From a candidate division Zixibacteria bacterium SM23_81 (GTDB taxonomy: Bacteria > SM23-81): a DNA stretch of 49,221 nucleotides. The stretch lies in assembly GCA_001304015.1 (NCBI GenBank), contig LJUY01000016.1:1-49221 (forward strand), in the 5' to 3' direction. Made by a program: the position numbers and the translations under genes. The notes under the pieces were generated by a model. That model was given only the letters and a program-made list of their open reading frames with translations, did not search any database and was not told where the DNA came from. Positions 8,636 through 17,211 of this stretch are shown here, piece by piece. The stretch's first letter is position 1; the number at the start of each line of letters is the position of its first letter.

Positions 8636-9619
8636 ATGGTCGCACTCTCCACCACCTATATGGGATTATCTCTGCGCAACCCTCTCATCGTGGCCAGCTG
8701 TAGTTTAGTAAACAACCTCCCAGGGATTCGCCGTTGCGTCGATGCTGGTGCCGGTGCCGTGGTGCTCAAGTCTCTTTTTGAGGAGCAAATGCAGGCGGAG
8801 ACCAAGGACCTGGAGCAGGAAATCTGGCTGCCCGGCCATCCCGAGGCGTTTGAGTATGTCAGCAAGATGGGCATGGCACTGGGACCTCGAGAATATCTAA
8901 AACTAGTCAAAGAGGCCAAGGAAGCCGTTTCAATTCCCATCATCGCCAGCCTTAACTGCATATCCCCCAAATGGTGGGTGGATTACGCCAAACAGATTGA
9001 AGCGGCCGGGGCCGATGCCCTGGAGCTCAACATCTCCGTCATGCCCAGTGATCCCAAACACAACAGCGCGGAGATCGAGCGGATCACCTTCAGGATTCTC
9101 CAGGAGGTGAAAACTCGTATCGATATTCCCATTGCGGTGAAAATCGGCTCCCATTTCGCGTCTGTGGCCAGAGTCGCCGACGAATTATGCCGGCGCGGCG
9201 CCTCCGCTCTGGTTCTCTTCAATCGTTACTACCAACTTGACATCGACATCGAAAAACTCGAGCTCGCTCCAGGCTATAAGTTTAGTTCACCACATGAAAT
9301 TTATCTGCCCCTGCGTTGGATCGCCTTATTGGCAGGTCGCGTAGGCTGCGATCTGGCGGTCTCAACCGGAGTTCACGACGGGGCCGGAGCCATCAAAGGG
9401 CTGCTGGCAGGAGCCACAGCCATTCAGCTTTGTTCAACCCTATATCTAAATGGAATAGAGCAAATCGGACGCATCTTGGAAGAGATCGAATCGTGGATGA
9501 AAAAACATGGCATTGAGTCCCTCGATCAAATACGGGGTAAGCTGAGTCAGATGGAGAGCCCCAATCCCGAGCTCTATGAAAGGCTCCAATATATCAAGAT
9601 TCTGGTAGGAATTGAGTGA
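8636..9619 (+). CDS. Dihydroorotate dehydrogenase-like flavoprotein
   Basis: The 327-residue protein is an FMN-binding TIM barrel of the dihydroorotate dehydrogenase superfamily: YMGLSLRNPLIVASC at the start, GAGAVVLKSLFEEQ, GADALELNISVMPSDP, IPIAVKIGSHF and VSTGVHDGAGAIKGLLAGA for the phosphate-binding end. The usual EVNLSCPN region of true PyrD is replaced by ELNISVMPS. This matches the 'dihydroorotate dehydrogenase-like' subfamily, whose substrate is not settled, so pyrD should not be assigned. The ATG at 8636 has AGGAGG 6 nt upstream; an in-frame GTG at 8573 lacks one. Confidence 0.85.
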   Translation: MVALSTTYMGLSLRNPLIVASCSLVNNLPGIRRCVDAGAGAVVLKSLFEEQMQAETKDLEQEIWLPGHPEAFEYVSKMGMALGPREYLKLVKEAKEAVSIPIIASLNCISPKWWVDYAKQIEAAGADALELNISVMPSDPKHNSAEIERITFRILQEVKTRIDIPIAVKIGSHFASVARVADELCRRGASALVLFNRYYQLDIDIEKLELAPGYKFSSPHEIYLPLRWIALLAGRVGCDLAVSTGVHDGAGAIKGLLAGATAIQLCSTLYLNGIEQIGRILEEIESWMKKHGIESLDQIRGKLSQMESPNPELYERLQYIKILVGIE

Positions 9620-9668
9620 CCGTCTGAGAAATGTCCTTTAGATCCAGACGGAGTGAGAAAAGCCCACC

Positions 9669-10154
9669 ATGGCGGTAGATAAAAATCTCATGGGCAGATG
9701 TGGCCTCTACTGTGGCATATGCGAGATATACCGAGCATATAAAGATTCAAAAGAGCTCCAGGCCATATTAGCTGAAAGGCATCGATGTCGACCAGAAGAG
9801 GTGAGGTGTGATGGTTGCCAGGCATTGGAGCTCTCCGGATGGTCTTATGAAAAATAATGGGGAACGAATTGCAAGATTTTAAAGTGTCTCAATACCAAAG
9901 GATTCAGCTTTTGCTACGATTGTGGCGAGTATGATACCTGCCCAAAGCACGCTAAGTTCACCCAAATCTGCTCCGGTCTGGGGATGGACTTGAGAGAAAA
10001 TCTTTGGACAATCTAGGAAGGGAACGCTGAGAGATAGCTTTCAGAGCAGGGCCAAAAATGGCGTTGTCCGGAATGTGGCCGTCCCATCATCGTCTCTTAC
10101 GATTTCGACGAATGCCACTGGTGCGGAATCAAGCTCCCGGTGAGGGAACCATAA
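9669..10154 (+). pseudogene. DUF3795 Cys-rich protein gene broken by three in-frame stops
   Basis: One frame encodes a whole DUF3795-like protein of 161 residues but is interrupted by TAA at 9855, TAG at 10014 and TAG at 10035. Before the first stop are MGRCGLYCGICEIYRAYKD and RCDGCQALELSGW. After it come NCKILKCLNTKGFSFCYDC and YDTCPKHAKF. After the third come KWRCPECGRPI and ECHWCGIKL. All the Cys pairs remain and there is no frameshift. Each stop can arise by one C-to-T or G-to-A change (CAA, CAG, TGG). The likely explanation is recent inactivation; the first 62 residues could still be made. DUF3795 proteins are thought to bind metal through their Cys, function unknown. Confidence 0.8.
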
Positions 10155-10235
10155 AATGATTCCTTATTGAGCACTTCAACAACACTGTCTTTCCACAGGA
10201 CTGTTCACAACCGATTCCAAATTCAAGGAGACTTC

Positions 10236-11240
10236 ATGAAGACGGGCGTTAGCTACTATGGCAACAGAATCCCTCGACATGTCAGCGAAGACATGGAGGA
10301 TATCGCTAAAAACCACTGCACCTTTGTGGTCCACACCCTCTCGGAAAACGACCTGAAGTACTACCGCAACACCATGAGTCAGATCGTAGAGCTCTCGCAC
10401 CAAGCGGGTCTGGAAGTTTACCTAGATCCCTGGGGCGTGGGCCGGGTGTTTGGTGGAGAGGCTTTTTCTCACTTCGCTTGCGAACATCTTCAGGCTCGGC
10501 AGATCCTCTCCGACGGCAGCTCTGCACCGGCAGCGTGCTTCAACCATCCGGCCTTTGGGGAATACATGCACCAATGGACTCGGGCGGCCATCGAGACGGG
10601 GGCAGACGTGTTGTTCTGGGATGAGCCTCACTTCATCCAGCCCGTGCCGAAGAACGAAAGGGATCTTTGGGCCTGTCGATGCGAAGCCTGTCAGCAAAAG
10701 TTTCGCCAACAGTTCGGCCATCCCTTACCTTTGAAATACACCGAGGAGGTCCACCGATTTCGCCACGAATCCGTCGTTGACTTCCTTCAGGAGCTCTGTC
10801 AACTGGCCAAATCTCAAGGGCTCCAAAACGCCCTCTGCTTTTTACCCAATCAGGAGGACGAGGATAGCGAAGTGGCCCTGTGGACCCGTTTGGCCCTTAT
10901 AGACGACCTGGACATCATGGGAACTGACCCTTACTGGTGGTCACGAAAGCTGAATGTGAAGGCATATGTGAGCAAACCCGCCCAGAAAATCGCCAAGATG
11001 GCCACCGAATACGGCAAAGAGGGCCAGATGTGGGTGCAGAACTTCCTGATCACGGCAGAAACGGAGGAGTATGTGCGCATAGCCATCCGAACTTTCTATG
11101 AGGCGGGCATCAGAAATATCGCTGCCTGGAGTTACTGGGGGGCTGGCTATATGTCATCGCTGTGCTCGGAGAATCCTGAAAGGGTGTGGAAAATCCTGGG
11201 ACAGGAGTACGCCCATTTGCGGCAAATATCCAAGGATTAA
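10236..11240 (+). CDS. TIM-barrel glycoside hydrolase-like protein
   Basis: The 334-residue product looks like a (beta/alpha)8 glycosidase: DVLFWDEPHF around a strand end, WACRCEACQQKFRQQFG (the C-x-C-x2-C insert seen in several unassigned glycosidase-like families), DIMGTDPYWW and IAAWSYWGAGYMSS. The WDEP acidic pair is a candidate active site. I cannot name the family or substrate. No signal peptide is present, so it would act in the cytoplasm. The ATG at 10236 follows AAGGAG; an in-frame upstream start at 10167 would add 23 poorly conserved-looking residues. It is followed by the endonuclease IV gene. Confidence 0.6.
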   Translation: MKTGVSYYGNRIPRHVSEDMEDIAKNHCTFVVHTLSENDLKYYRNTMSQIVELSHQAGLEVYLDPWGVGRVFGGEAFSHFACEHLQARQILSDGSSAPAACFNHPAFGEYMHQWTRAAIETGADVLFWDEPHFIQPVPKNERDLWACRCEACQQKFRQQFGHPLPLKYTEEVHRFRHESVVDFLQELCQLAKSQGLQNALCFLPNQEDEDSEVALWTRLALIDDLDIMGTDPYWWSRKLNVKAYVSKPAQKIAKMATEYGKEGQMWVQNFLITAETEEYVRIAIRTFYEAGIRNIAAWSYWGAGYMSSLCSENPERVWKILGQEYAHLRQISKD

Positions 11241-11375
11241 GACCCGGATAAACCAATGAAAAGCCAAAAAGAGGAGTACTTCGCGGGATCTTCTGAGGAA
11301 AAGGACGGAGCCGGCTCAGACGAGGCTCTTCTGGAACCGCTTCCCGAGTTCGCCGAGCTGAGAGAAGAATCACCC

Positions 11376-12221
11376 ATGAGGGTAGGGGCTCATGTGTCCA
11401 TCGCCGGACACATCTATGAGGCGGTGGATCGAGCCATCAGTTACGGCTGCGACTGCATGCAGATCTTCTCCCGTTCGCCCCGGAGCTGGAGAGCCAAGGA
11501 GATCAGCCAGGAGGACTCCGCTGAGTTCCGTAAAAGAAGAGAGCACGCTGGGATCGACCCGGTGGTGGTCCACATCCCTTACCTGGTCAACCTTTGCTCG
11601 GTAGATCACATGCTGTACAAAAAATCCACCCAGGAGTTCGCCGCAGACCTGGACCGAGCGGCTTTGATAGGAGCGGACTACTTCGTCACCCACGTGGGCA
11701 GCCATAAGGGAGCTGGAGAGGAGAAAGGGCTGGCCCAGATCTCCAAAGCCCTGCGAATAATATTGACGGAAGATCCTTCCGACGTCCTGGTTCTTCTGGA
11801 GAACACCTCCGGCACAGCCAACTCCATTGGACACACTTTTCAACAGCTCCGGGCCATCATCGAAGCCGTGGATATACCCGGACGGTTGGGGATCTGTTTC
11901 GATACAGCCCACGGTTTTGAGGCCGGCTACGATATAGCCACCCTGGAGGGACTGGAGATGACCCTGGCAGAGCTGAGCCACTGGATCGGCATGGAACACC
12001 TCAAAGTGATCCACGCCAACGATTCCAAAACGGCCCTCAACTCCCGCTCCGACCGTCACGAGCACATCGGCAAGGGGCAAATCGGCCTGGAGGGCTTTCG
12101 AACTATCGTCAATCATCCTCTTCTCAGAGGCCTGCCCTTTATTCTGGAAACGCCTCACGACAAGCTTGGCGGCTATGAAGTGGATATACCCTTACTCCGT
12201 TCCCTTCGCAGGGCCAGATGA
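11376..12221 (+). CDS. nfo: Endonuclease IV (AP endonuclease)
   Basis: The enzyme cuts DNA 5' of abasic sites in base-excision repair using a three-zinc centre. The expected ligands are visible in order: HIPYL, THVGSHKG, LLENTSG, CFDTAHGFEAG, VIHANDSK, SDRHEHIGKG and FILETPHD. From the ATG at 11376 the product is 281 residues, the usual family length. The frame is open back to an ATG at 11256, which would add 40 acidic residues of low complexity. Neither start has a strong ribosome site, so the longer form cannot be excluded. Confidence 0.93.
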   Translation: MRVGAHVSIAGHIYEAVDRAISYGCDCMQIFSRSPRSWRAKEISQEDSAEFRKRREHAGIDPVVVHIPYLVNLCSVDHMLYKKSTQEFAADLDRAALIGADYFVTHVGSHKGAGEEKGLAQISKALRIILTEDPSDVLVLLENTSGTANSIGHTFQQLRAIIEAVDIPGRLGICFDTAHGFEAGYDIATLEGLEMTLAELSHWIGMEHLKVIHANDSKTALNSRSDRHEHIGKGQIGLEGFRTIVNHPLLRGLPFILETPHDKLGGYEVDIPLLRSLRRAR

Positions 12222-12374
12222 GCCGGAAGTATCTCTCGAGAGCGGCACATTCCTAGCAAAGGCCGTTACGGAATAGCTTTGCGATGGGAAACAATTTCTT
12301 CACCAAGCTCGATAAAGCGATGCGGCCAGGAGCGAGTTTTATCATTCACCAAACCTTGAAATGGAGGTGAACTC

Positions 12375-12875
12375 ATGCCTGCTTCGAGAAAGGCCATCCG
12401 TATTGAGGCCATCCTATGGCTGGTGGTGACGGCCGTGGCCATTGGATTAGCTGCGCTCCTGCTGGTCAGAAGCGCTTCTCAACGTGCCGAGCTGCGGGCG
12501 ATGCAGGCCGAGAAAGAGGCATTAGCGGCCCAGGTGGCCGAGCTGGAGACCCGATGTGCCGAATACGAAAAATGGACCAAAAACCAGCCGGGACTGTTGC
12601 CCTGGGAGGTTGAAGATCTGAAGAAGAAGGGCCTGAAGAATCCCGTGGCAGACCTCATCGCCGACCTCCAGGCTCATCCCGAGCTGGTCCCGTACAAGGG
12701 CGTCCTGGGAGGTACCATGGCCTTTGGATTCCCGGAGAAGATTTACATCTTGACCGAAAAATACGTCCTGGCCTATTTCGAGGACGGACATATCGCCGGC
12801 TGGATATTGTTGGAATATGGGGTCGCCAGAGGGGGAAAGATCACCTGGAGAGTTATCGACTCGTACCTAGACTGA
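12375..12875 (+). CDS. Membrane-anchored coiled-coil protein, unknown function
   Basis: This 166-residue protein has one N-terminal membrane helix (about residues 12-31, ILWLVVTAVAIGLAALLLV), then a coiled coil (about 35-65, rich in A, E and Q), then a compact C-terminal domain (about 70-166) ending in ITWRVIDSYLD. I do not recognise the C-terminal domain. The start has GGAGGTG upstream. The preceding 150 bp hold no other gene. An anchored extracytoplasmic domain is inferred from topology. Confidence 0.75.
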   Translation: MPASRKAIRIEAILWLVVTAVAIGLAALLLVRSASQRAELRAMQAEKEALAAQVAELETRCAEYEKWTKNQPGLLPWEVEDLKKKGLKNPVADLIADLQAHPELVPYKGVLGGTMAFGFPEKIYILTEKYVLAYFEDGHIAGWILLEYGVARGGKITWRVIDSYLD

Positions 12876-13047
12876 GGGGATGGGCAGCCTGGGGGCAAGT
12901 CCAAGATCCCTTGCCGCAGTAGAGAGACCATTTTGCATTTCAAAACGTCCGTCAGTAACGGGCACCTCGTTCATCAAAGGCGGATTCACGAGTCGGGTCA
13001 ATAGGGTTTCACCGAATGAGCAAACTACTAGGGAGGAAGTAAGCAGG

Positions 13048-14220
13048 ATGAAAGATGCCCCGAGAATATCCGATCGGGTTATGCAAATACAAAAATCCGC
13101 CATCCATGAGATGACGAGATTGTCAAAAGAAGTGGAGGACGTGGCCTTTTTGTCCTGGGCGAAGCCGACTTCGGATACGCCGGAGCACATCAAAGAAGCG
13201 GCCATTTCCGCAATAAAAAATGGACTCGTCGGAGGATATTCTGAAACCTCTGGCCTGCAAGAGCTACGTGAGGAGATCGTCAAGAAACTCAAGCGGGATA
13301 ACAGTATAGACGCTGATGTTTCGCAAATATTGGTCACCGTTGGTGCTATTGAAGGATTATCTGCTGCAGTCATGGCTTTACTCGATCCTGGCGATGAGGT
13401 TATTTTGCCATCTCCCACATACTCAACCCATATTCGACAGGTCATCATCGCTTCCGGAAAGCCCGTTCTTGTCCCAACCATCGAGGAAGAGGGATTTGTC
13501 CTGGACATGGCGGGCATCAAAAAGGCGATAAGCCCCCGGACAAAGGCGATTCTGTACTGTTCCCCTTCCAATCCAACCGGCAGTGTCTTTTCCGAAGAAC
13601 AGCTCCGTCAATTGGCCGAGGTGGTTTTGGAGAACAATCTCATGGTGATCACAGATGAAGCTTACGAATATTTTGTCTACGATAACCATACACATTTTAG
13701 CATCGCCTCCATTCCCGAGATGAGAAAGCGTGTGGTCAGCTGTTACACTTTCACGAAGACCTATGCCATGACCGGCTGGAGGATCGGCTATTTACACGCG
13801 GACGGAGAATTGATCCCTCAAATTGGCAAGGCGCATATTCCCTTTGCCATCTGTGCGCCCGTGGTATCGCAATATGCTGCGCTAGCTGCTTTGCAAGGTC
13901 CCCAGGATTGTGTAGAAGAATTTAGAGCCCATTATCTGTTCGCTCGCAATGTGATGTGTCAGCGTCTTGATCGGCTTAATTCGGTCTTTGAGTATCATAA
14001 GCCTGGCGGTTCTTACCTGATGTTCCCAAGAATATTGCTGCCGGAGGGCCAAGCCAATTCAACGGCTTTTTGCAAAAAGTTGTTGAAACAGGCCAAGGTG
14101 TCTACCACCCCGGGCATCGCTTTCGGACCAACAGGCCAGGGGCATTTAAGGCTATCATTCTGCGTTTCTGAAGAGATGATCAACAAGGCTTTTGACCGCA
14201 TGGGGAAGTATTTTGGATAA
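13048..14220 (+). CDS. PLP-dependent class I/II aminotransferase
   Basis: This 390-residue fold-type I enzyme transfers an amino group between an amino acid and a 2-oxo acid using pyridoxal phosphate. Visible marks are GGYSETSGLQELREEI, YCSPSNPTG, ITDEAYEYFVY, the PLP lysine in TFTKTYAMTGWRIGY and LRLSFCVSEE with the carboxylate-binding Arg. The substrate is not readable; it resembles the aspartate/aromatic aminotransferase branch. I chose the ATG at 13048, preceded by GGGAGGAAG, because residues before it in the frame (from 12880) do not look like the family. Confidence 0.9.
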   Translation: MKDAPRISDRVMQIQKSAIHEMTRLSKEVEDVAFLSWAKPTSDTPEHIKEAAISAIKNGLVGGYSETSGLQELREEIVKKLKRDNSIDADVSQILVTVGAIEGLSAAVMALLDPGDEVILPSPTYSTHIRQVIIASGKPVLVPTIEEEGFVLDMAGIKKAISPRTKAILYCSPSNPTGSVFSEEQLRQLAEVVLENNLMVITDEAYEYFVYDNHTHFSIASIPEMRKRVVSCYTFTKTYAMTGWRIGYLHADGELIPQIGKAHIPFAICAPVVSQYAALAALQGPQDCVEEFRAHYLFARNVMCQRLDRLNSVFEYHKPGGSYLMFPRILLPEGQANSTAFCKKLLKQAKVSTTPGIAFGPTGQGHLRLSFCVSEEMINKAFDRMGKYFG

Positions 14221-14250
14221 GGGACATTTATGGGACATTTTATGGGACAT
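14221..14250 (+). repeat. Short tandem GGGACATTT repeat
   Basis: Three near copies of (T)GGGACATTT follow directly after the aminotransferase stop. Function unknown; it may be simple slippage. Confidence 0.5.
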
Positions 14251-14293
14251 CGGCAATACTGAGAAATCTTTCAGATATTAGTGAGGAATTCTC

Positions 14294-14698
14294 GTGAAAA
14301 CCCTCCGCCTCTTGGTGCACAGTTTCATCTTGGCCTTGGTCAACATCGCCTGCATCATCGTTGGCTTCGGCATCTATCAACTCTTTAGGCCCGCGAAGCA
14401 GATCGCGATTCAGGCTCCCAGCGCGGCCTTACTTTGCATTGTTATCTTTTTGCTATGGAGCTGGTCAGTTCGGCGGCTGACTGGGCAGATTCTTTCTTTA
14501 CAGGGAAAGGGAGAGTTGGCCGGAACCTTTCTTCTGGCGCTCCTGTGGAGCCCGACCATCTTCATTCCCCTTCATTACATAGGACGAGGATATCTCACAT
14601 CCTTCGCGAACATCTGGGCAACCTGGCTTTTTCAGGTGCCCACCAACATCTTGGCCCTCCTGGCGGTCAAAAAGTGGGTTCATTCTGATAAAGAATGA
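14294..14698 (+). CDS. Small integral membrane protein, unknown function
   Basis: The 134-residue protein has about four hydrophobic helices (roughly residues 9-30, 42-57, 75-95 and 105-125) and a charged C-terminus, VKKWVHSDKE. It is probably an inner-membrane protein. The start is a GTG with GAGG 8 nt upstream. I do not recognise the family. Confidence 0.65.
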   Translation: MKTLRLLVHSFILALVNIACIIVGFGIYQLFRPAKQIAIQAPSAALLCIVIFLLWSWSVRRLTGQILSLQGKGELAGTFLLALLWSPTIFIPLHYIGRGYLTSFANIWATWLFQVPTNILALLAVKKWVHSDKE

Positions 14699-14945
14699 TA
14701 ATCTTTGATAAAATTTGATATCTATTGACCATCCATGATAATATTCATCTCCCGCCTTGAAAGCTTCAGATTGAAGGAGGAGAGCAATTTCTCCTGCCAA
14801 TTCCTTTCAAACGATCGAGTTAGCAAGGCGGTATGGAAGGCGCAACTAGTAACAGCTTACCAGTTAGAACCAGGAAGGCTGGTAGGATGCCATCCAAAGG
14901 ATTATCCCTCGAGGCGGATCTCACCTTCTAGAAGAATCTCAAAAT
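14699..14945 (+). other. Spacer with no supported gene
   Basis: The left part is A+T-rich with several TTTGATA or TGATAAT units between 14696 and 14750. No coding signal or terminator is convincing. Confidence 0.4.
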
Positions 14946-15680
14946 ATGATCGAAGTCTTCTTAGAAAAGGCCAAAGGCGGCTACATGGCTCACCTGTTCA
15001 GCCACCTGGGCTGTGTGGCCCGGGCTCGCAGCGCCAGGGGTCTTGAGAAGGCCGTCGCTGAAGCCCTGGGGCGCTATGAGGAAATCGCCAGACGACGAAA
15101 TTTCGCAGCGACTCCAGTCCGACGTCCTTTCAAAATAAAAGTGGTGGAGGAAGTCTCGGGCATGCCCATCTGGGAGTCGGGAAACCCAGCTGCCCTGTTC
15201 GGACCGGACTTGGAGGCGTTAACGCCCGAAGCGGTGCAGTCTGGCTTTCGCATCATGGAGGGACTACGAGCCGAGCTGCTGGCCAAAGTGAGGGAGCTGG
15301 AGCCTGCTCAGCTGCAAGCTCAACGCGACCCGAATCGCCGGTCCCTCGGCCAGACTCTGGAGCATCTGGCCGACTGCGAGTGGTGGTACCTGTCGCGAAT
15401 CGACGACGACCTGCCTTATTTCGAGGATAAATGCCCCAAAGGTATTTTTCCCCGGCTCGCTTGGCTGCTGGACAAGGCTCGGCAATACCTGTTGGAGCTG
15501 CCCGTTGAGAGGCAGGCTCTGGTCTTTGTGCCCCACAGGCATCCCACCTCTGATCCAGCGGAACGCTGGACGCCCAGAAAGGTGCTGCGCCGCCTGCTGG
15601 AGCACGAGTTCGAACATCTGAGCGCCATCGACCGGGATATCGCCGCGGCTAAAAAGGCGAGGCACCGTGCTGGAGGATAA
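14946..15680 (+). CDS. DinB-like protein with HicB-like N-terminal segment
   Basis: The first about 50 residues (GGYMAHLFSHLGCVARARS, then EKAVAEALGRYEEIAR) resemble the small HicB-type fold. Residues about 95-235 form a DinB-type four-helix bundle with a His in LGQTLEHLADCEWWY and a second pair in LLEHEFEHLSAID, the arrangement that binds a metal in this superfamily. DinB-like proteins include metal-dependent thiol transferases such as bacillithiol S-transferases; the exact reaction here is unknown. The 244-residue length is longer than a lone DinB domain because of the N-terminal module. The start has only a weak ribosome site. Confidence 0.7.
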   Translation: MIEVFLEKAKGGYMAHLFSHLGCVARARSARGLEKAVAEALGRYEEIARRRNFAATPVRRPFKIKVVEEVSGMPIWESGNPAALFGPDLEALTPEAVQSGFRIMEGLRAELLAKVRELEPAQLQAQRDPNRRSLGQTLEHLADCEWWYLSRIDDDLPYFEDKCPKGIFPRLAWLLDKARQYLLELPVERQALVFVPHRHPTSDPAERWTPRKVLRRLLEHEFEHLSAIDRDIAAAKKARHRAGG

Positions 15681-15722
15681 ATTATCGGAGAGTAAATTCC
15701 CTACCAAACTTGGATCAAAAGC

Positions 15723-15750
15723 AAGAGGCGGGCATAAGCCCCGCCTCTTT
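15723..15750. terminator. Bidirectional hairpin terminator
   Basis: AGAGGCGGG pairs with CCCGCCTCT across a short loop and is flanked by A and T residues. It lies between converging genes (plus gene ending 15680, minus gene ending 15824), so it can serve both. Confidence 0.8.
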
Positions 15751-15823
15751 CGCTTCAGACTTTGTGTTTCACTGTGGCTTTGCTTTCCTTCCCAATCTTA
15801 AAGGAAAGGATCGCAAATCGCTA

Positions 15824-16627
15824 TTATAGAAAAACAGTTTTCAGCGTCCACGCACCCAGAAAAAGTGTTATAACTCCGATCATCAGTTTCAGTTTCGTTT
15901 CGGGCATTTTCTTCACTGTAATGGCAGCCAGAGGGGTAGAAAGCGCTGCGCCCAAAACAAGGGGAAGAGCAAGATGCCAGTAAATCCCTCTTTTCAGGAT
16001 GAGATAGGTGATGAATCCCGCTAAACAGACAAGCCCTTCCGCCAGAGATGTGCTGCCGATGGAATTTTTTGCAGAACGGCCGGAGATGACTTGTCCCCCG
16101 GTTACTAGAGGACCATACCCCCCACCGGAGATCCCCTTGTTAAATCCGCTCAGCGCTGCGATAAGGACGAATTTCCTCCATCGAAACACTTTGTTCCTTT
16201 TAATATTTACGATGATGTACAACCCGATGGAAAAGATCATCGCCCCTATATACGCCTTAACAACCTCCTTGGGAACATTGATGGAAAAAAAGACCGCCCC
16301 CAAAGCGCCGATGATCCCCAAAACAATTAAAAGATACGTCACCTTGGCATCAAACGATCGGGGAATGTATCCCAGTGCTTGAAGCCGATGCCGACGGATC
16401 TTCTCATCCCTTCTGAAATCGAAAGAGACGTTGCCCACTCTGTGATGGCACACGCCAGCCAAAATCCCGGTTATAAATTCCGAAAAAAGCACAGCGGGGA
16501 CAATCTGAAGTGGCTGAAAGCCCATGATCAACAACAGAGGCGTTAAAGTAGTACCATAACCCATGCCAATAGTGGAGTCCACGTATTCGCACACAAAAGC
16601 CAGTGCAGCGTACAGAGCGTATTCCAT
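15824..16627 (-). CDS. TauE/SafE-family sulfite or small-anion permease
   Basis: The 267-residue protein has about eight membrane helices in the two-half layout of the TauE/SafE (DUF81) family, with GYGTTLTPLLLIMGF in the first half and GISGGGYGPLVTGGQVISG in the second. The family exports or imports small sulfur-containing or organic anions; the substrate here is unknown. I chose the ATG at 16627, which has AAGGAGG 7 nt upstream; the in-frame ATG at 16690 lies at the predicted transcript start. It has its own strong promoter. Confidence 0.88.
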   Translation of the reverse strand: MEYALYAALAFVCEYVDSTIGMGYGTTLTPLLLIMGFQPLQIVPAVLFSEFITGILAGVCHHRVGNVSFDFRRDEKIRRHRLQALGYIPRSFDAKVTYLLIVLGIIGALGAVFFSINVPKEVVKAYIGAMIFSIGLYIIVNIKRNKVFRWRKFVLIAALSGFNKGISGGGYGPLVTGGQVISGRSAKNSIGSTSLAEGLVCLAGFITYLILKRGIYWHLALPLVLGAALSTPLAAITVKKMPETKLKLMIGVITLFLGAWTLKTVFL

Positions 16628-16700
16628 GACGTCCTCCTTGAACATCATCGCTGAGTAGAGTCGGTGAATAATATCGAAGGCATCGTGCATTTATACTACA

Positions 16701-16729
16701 ATTATACTACAATCAGAGTGTTTTGTCAA
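16701..16729 (-). promoter_or_regulatory. Sigma-70-type promoter P2 for the permease gene
   Basis: The minus strand has a perfect TTGACA (16724-16729), a 17-nt spacer and a perfect TATAAT (16701-16706), with eight T bases upstream of the -35 box. The spacer holds ACTCTGATTGTAGT, a near palindrome. The about 45 bp are nearly identical to the promoter at 25050. Confidence 0.85.
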
Positions 16730-16880
16730 GAAAAAAAAGAGACGCCCAGGTGAGATTTCTAGATGCCTCGCAGGTGTGATGTGTATTTGCTTTGGAGAGT
16801 GTAAAAAAGAAGAATCTTGAGGATTCGTTACAAGATTTGTGTAGAAGGTGGGAAAAGCACTGAAGGCTTGTTAAGAAGAT

Positions 16881-17093
16881 TTAGAGGTATCCAAGTTTTT
16901 TGAGCCGCCCTTTTAATAATTTGATCTCCTCGGGTGTGAGTTTTTCCTGGTCCTCTCTGTGTAAGCTTACCAGATCGCGTAAGACATAGACGATAAATTC
17001 GTTAACGCTGCTGAAGCCACTCTCCTCGATGATGTCGCGCAATTTGTTATAAAGCTGGCGTGGTATTTTGATGGTGACCTTGTCTCTGTTCAT
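16881..17093 (-). CDS. Ribbon-helix-helix DNA-binding protein
   Basis: The 70-residue protein begins VTIKIPRQLYNKL, the beta strand of a ribbon-helix-helix fold, followed by two helices through SSVNEFIVYVLRDLV. Such CopG-like proteins bind operator DNA as dimers and often repress their own or nearby genes. A short charged tail ends in LKKLGYL. No clear ribosome site is visible. It lies between the signalling operon and the permease gene and is a candidate binder of the AGAGT/ACTCT palindromes in promoters P2 and P3; that link is inference. Confidence 0.75.
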   Translation of the reverse strand: MNRDKVTIKIPRQLYNKLRDIIEESGFSSVNEFIVYVLRDLVSLHREDQEKLTPEEIKLLKGRLKKLGYL

Positions 17094-17211
17094 AATTTAA
17101 ATGTCATTAACGATTATCGATAAGTCAATGAAAATTTCACCTTAACCTGCGAAAGTTTTTCCTGCTCATAATATAAAAAAAGTCCATCGTCTACAAGACC
17201 AGATAAGGCTT

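Noticed and set aside
9669-10154. Pyrrolysine or genetic-code change as the cause of the in-frame TAG codons
   Set aside because: A TAA interrupts the same frame, other genes here end normally in TAG, and transitions explain all stops. Kept only as a point to check.
14735-15046. Plus-strand frame before the DinB-like gene
   Set aside because: It overlaps the DinB-like start in another frame and has no recognisable features or ribosome site.
15762-15983. Plus-strand frame after the DinB-like gene
   Set aside because: It lies beyond the terminator and is antisense to the permease gene.
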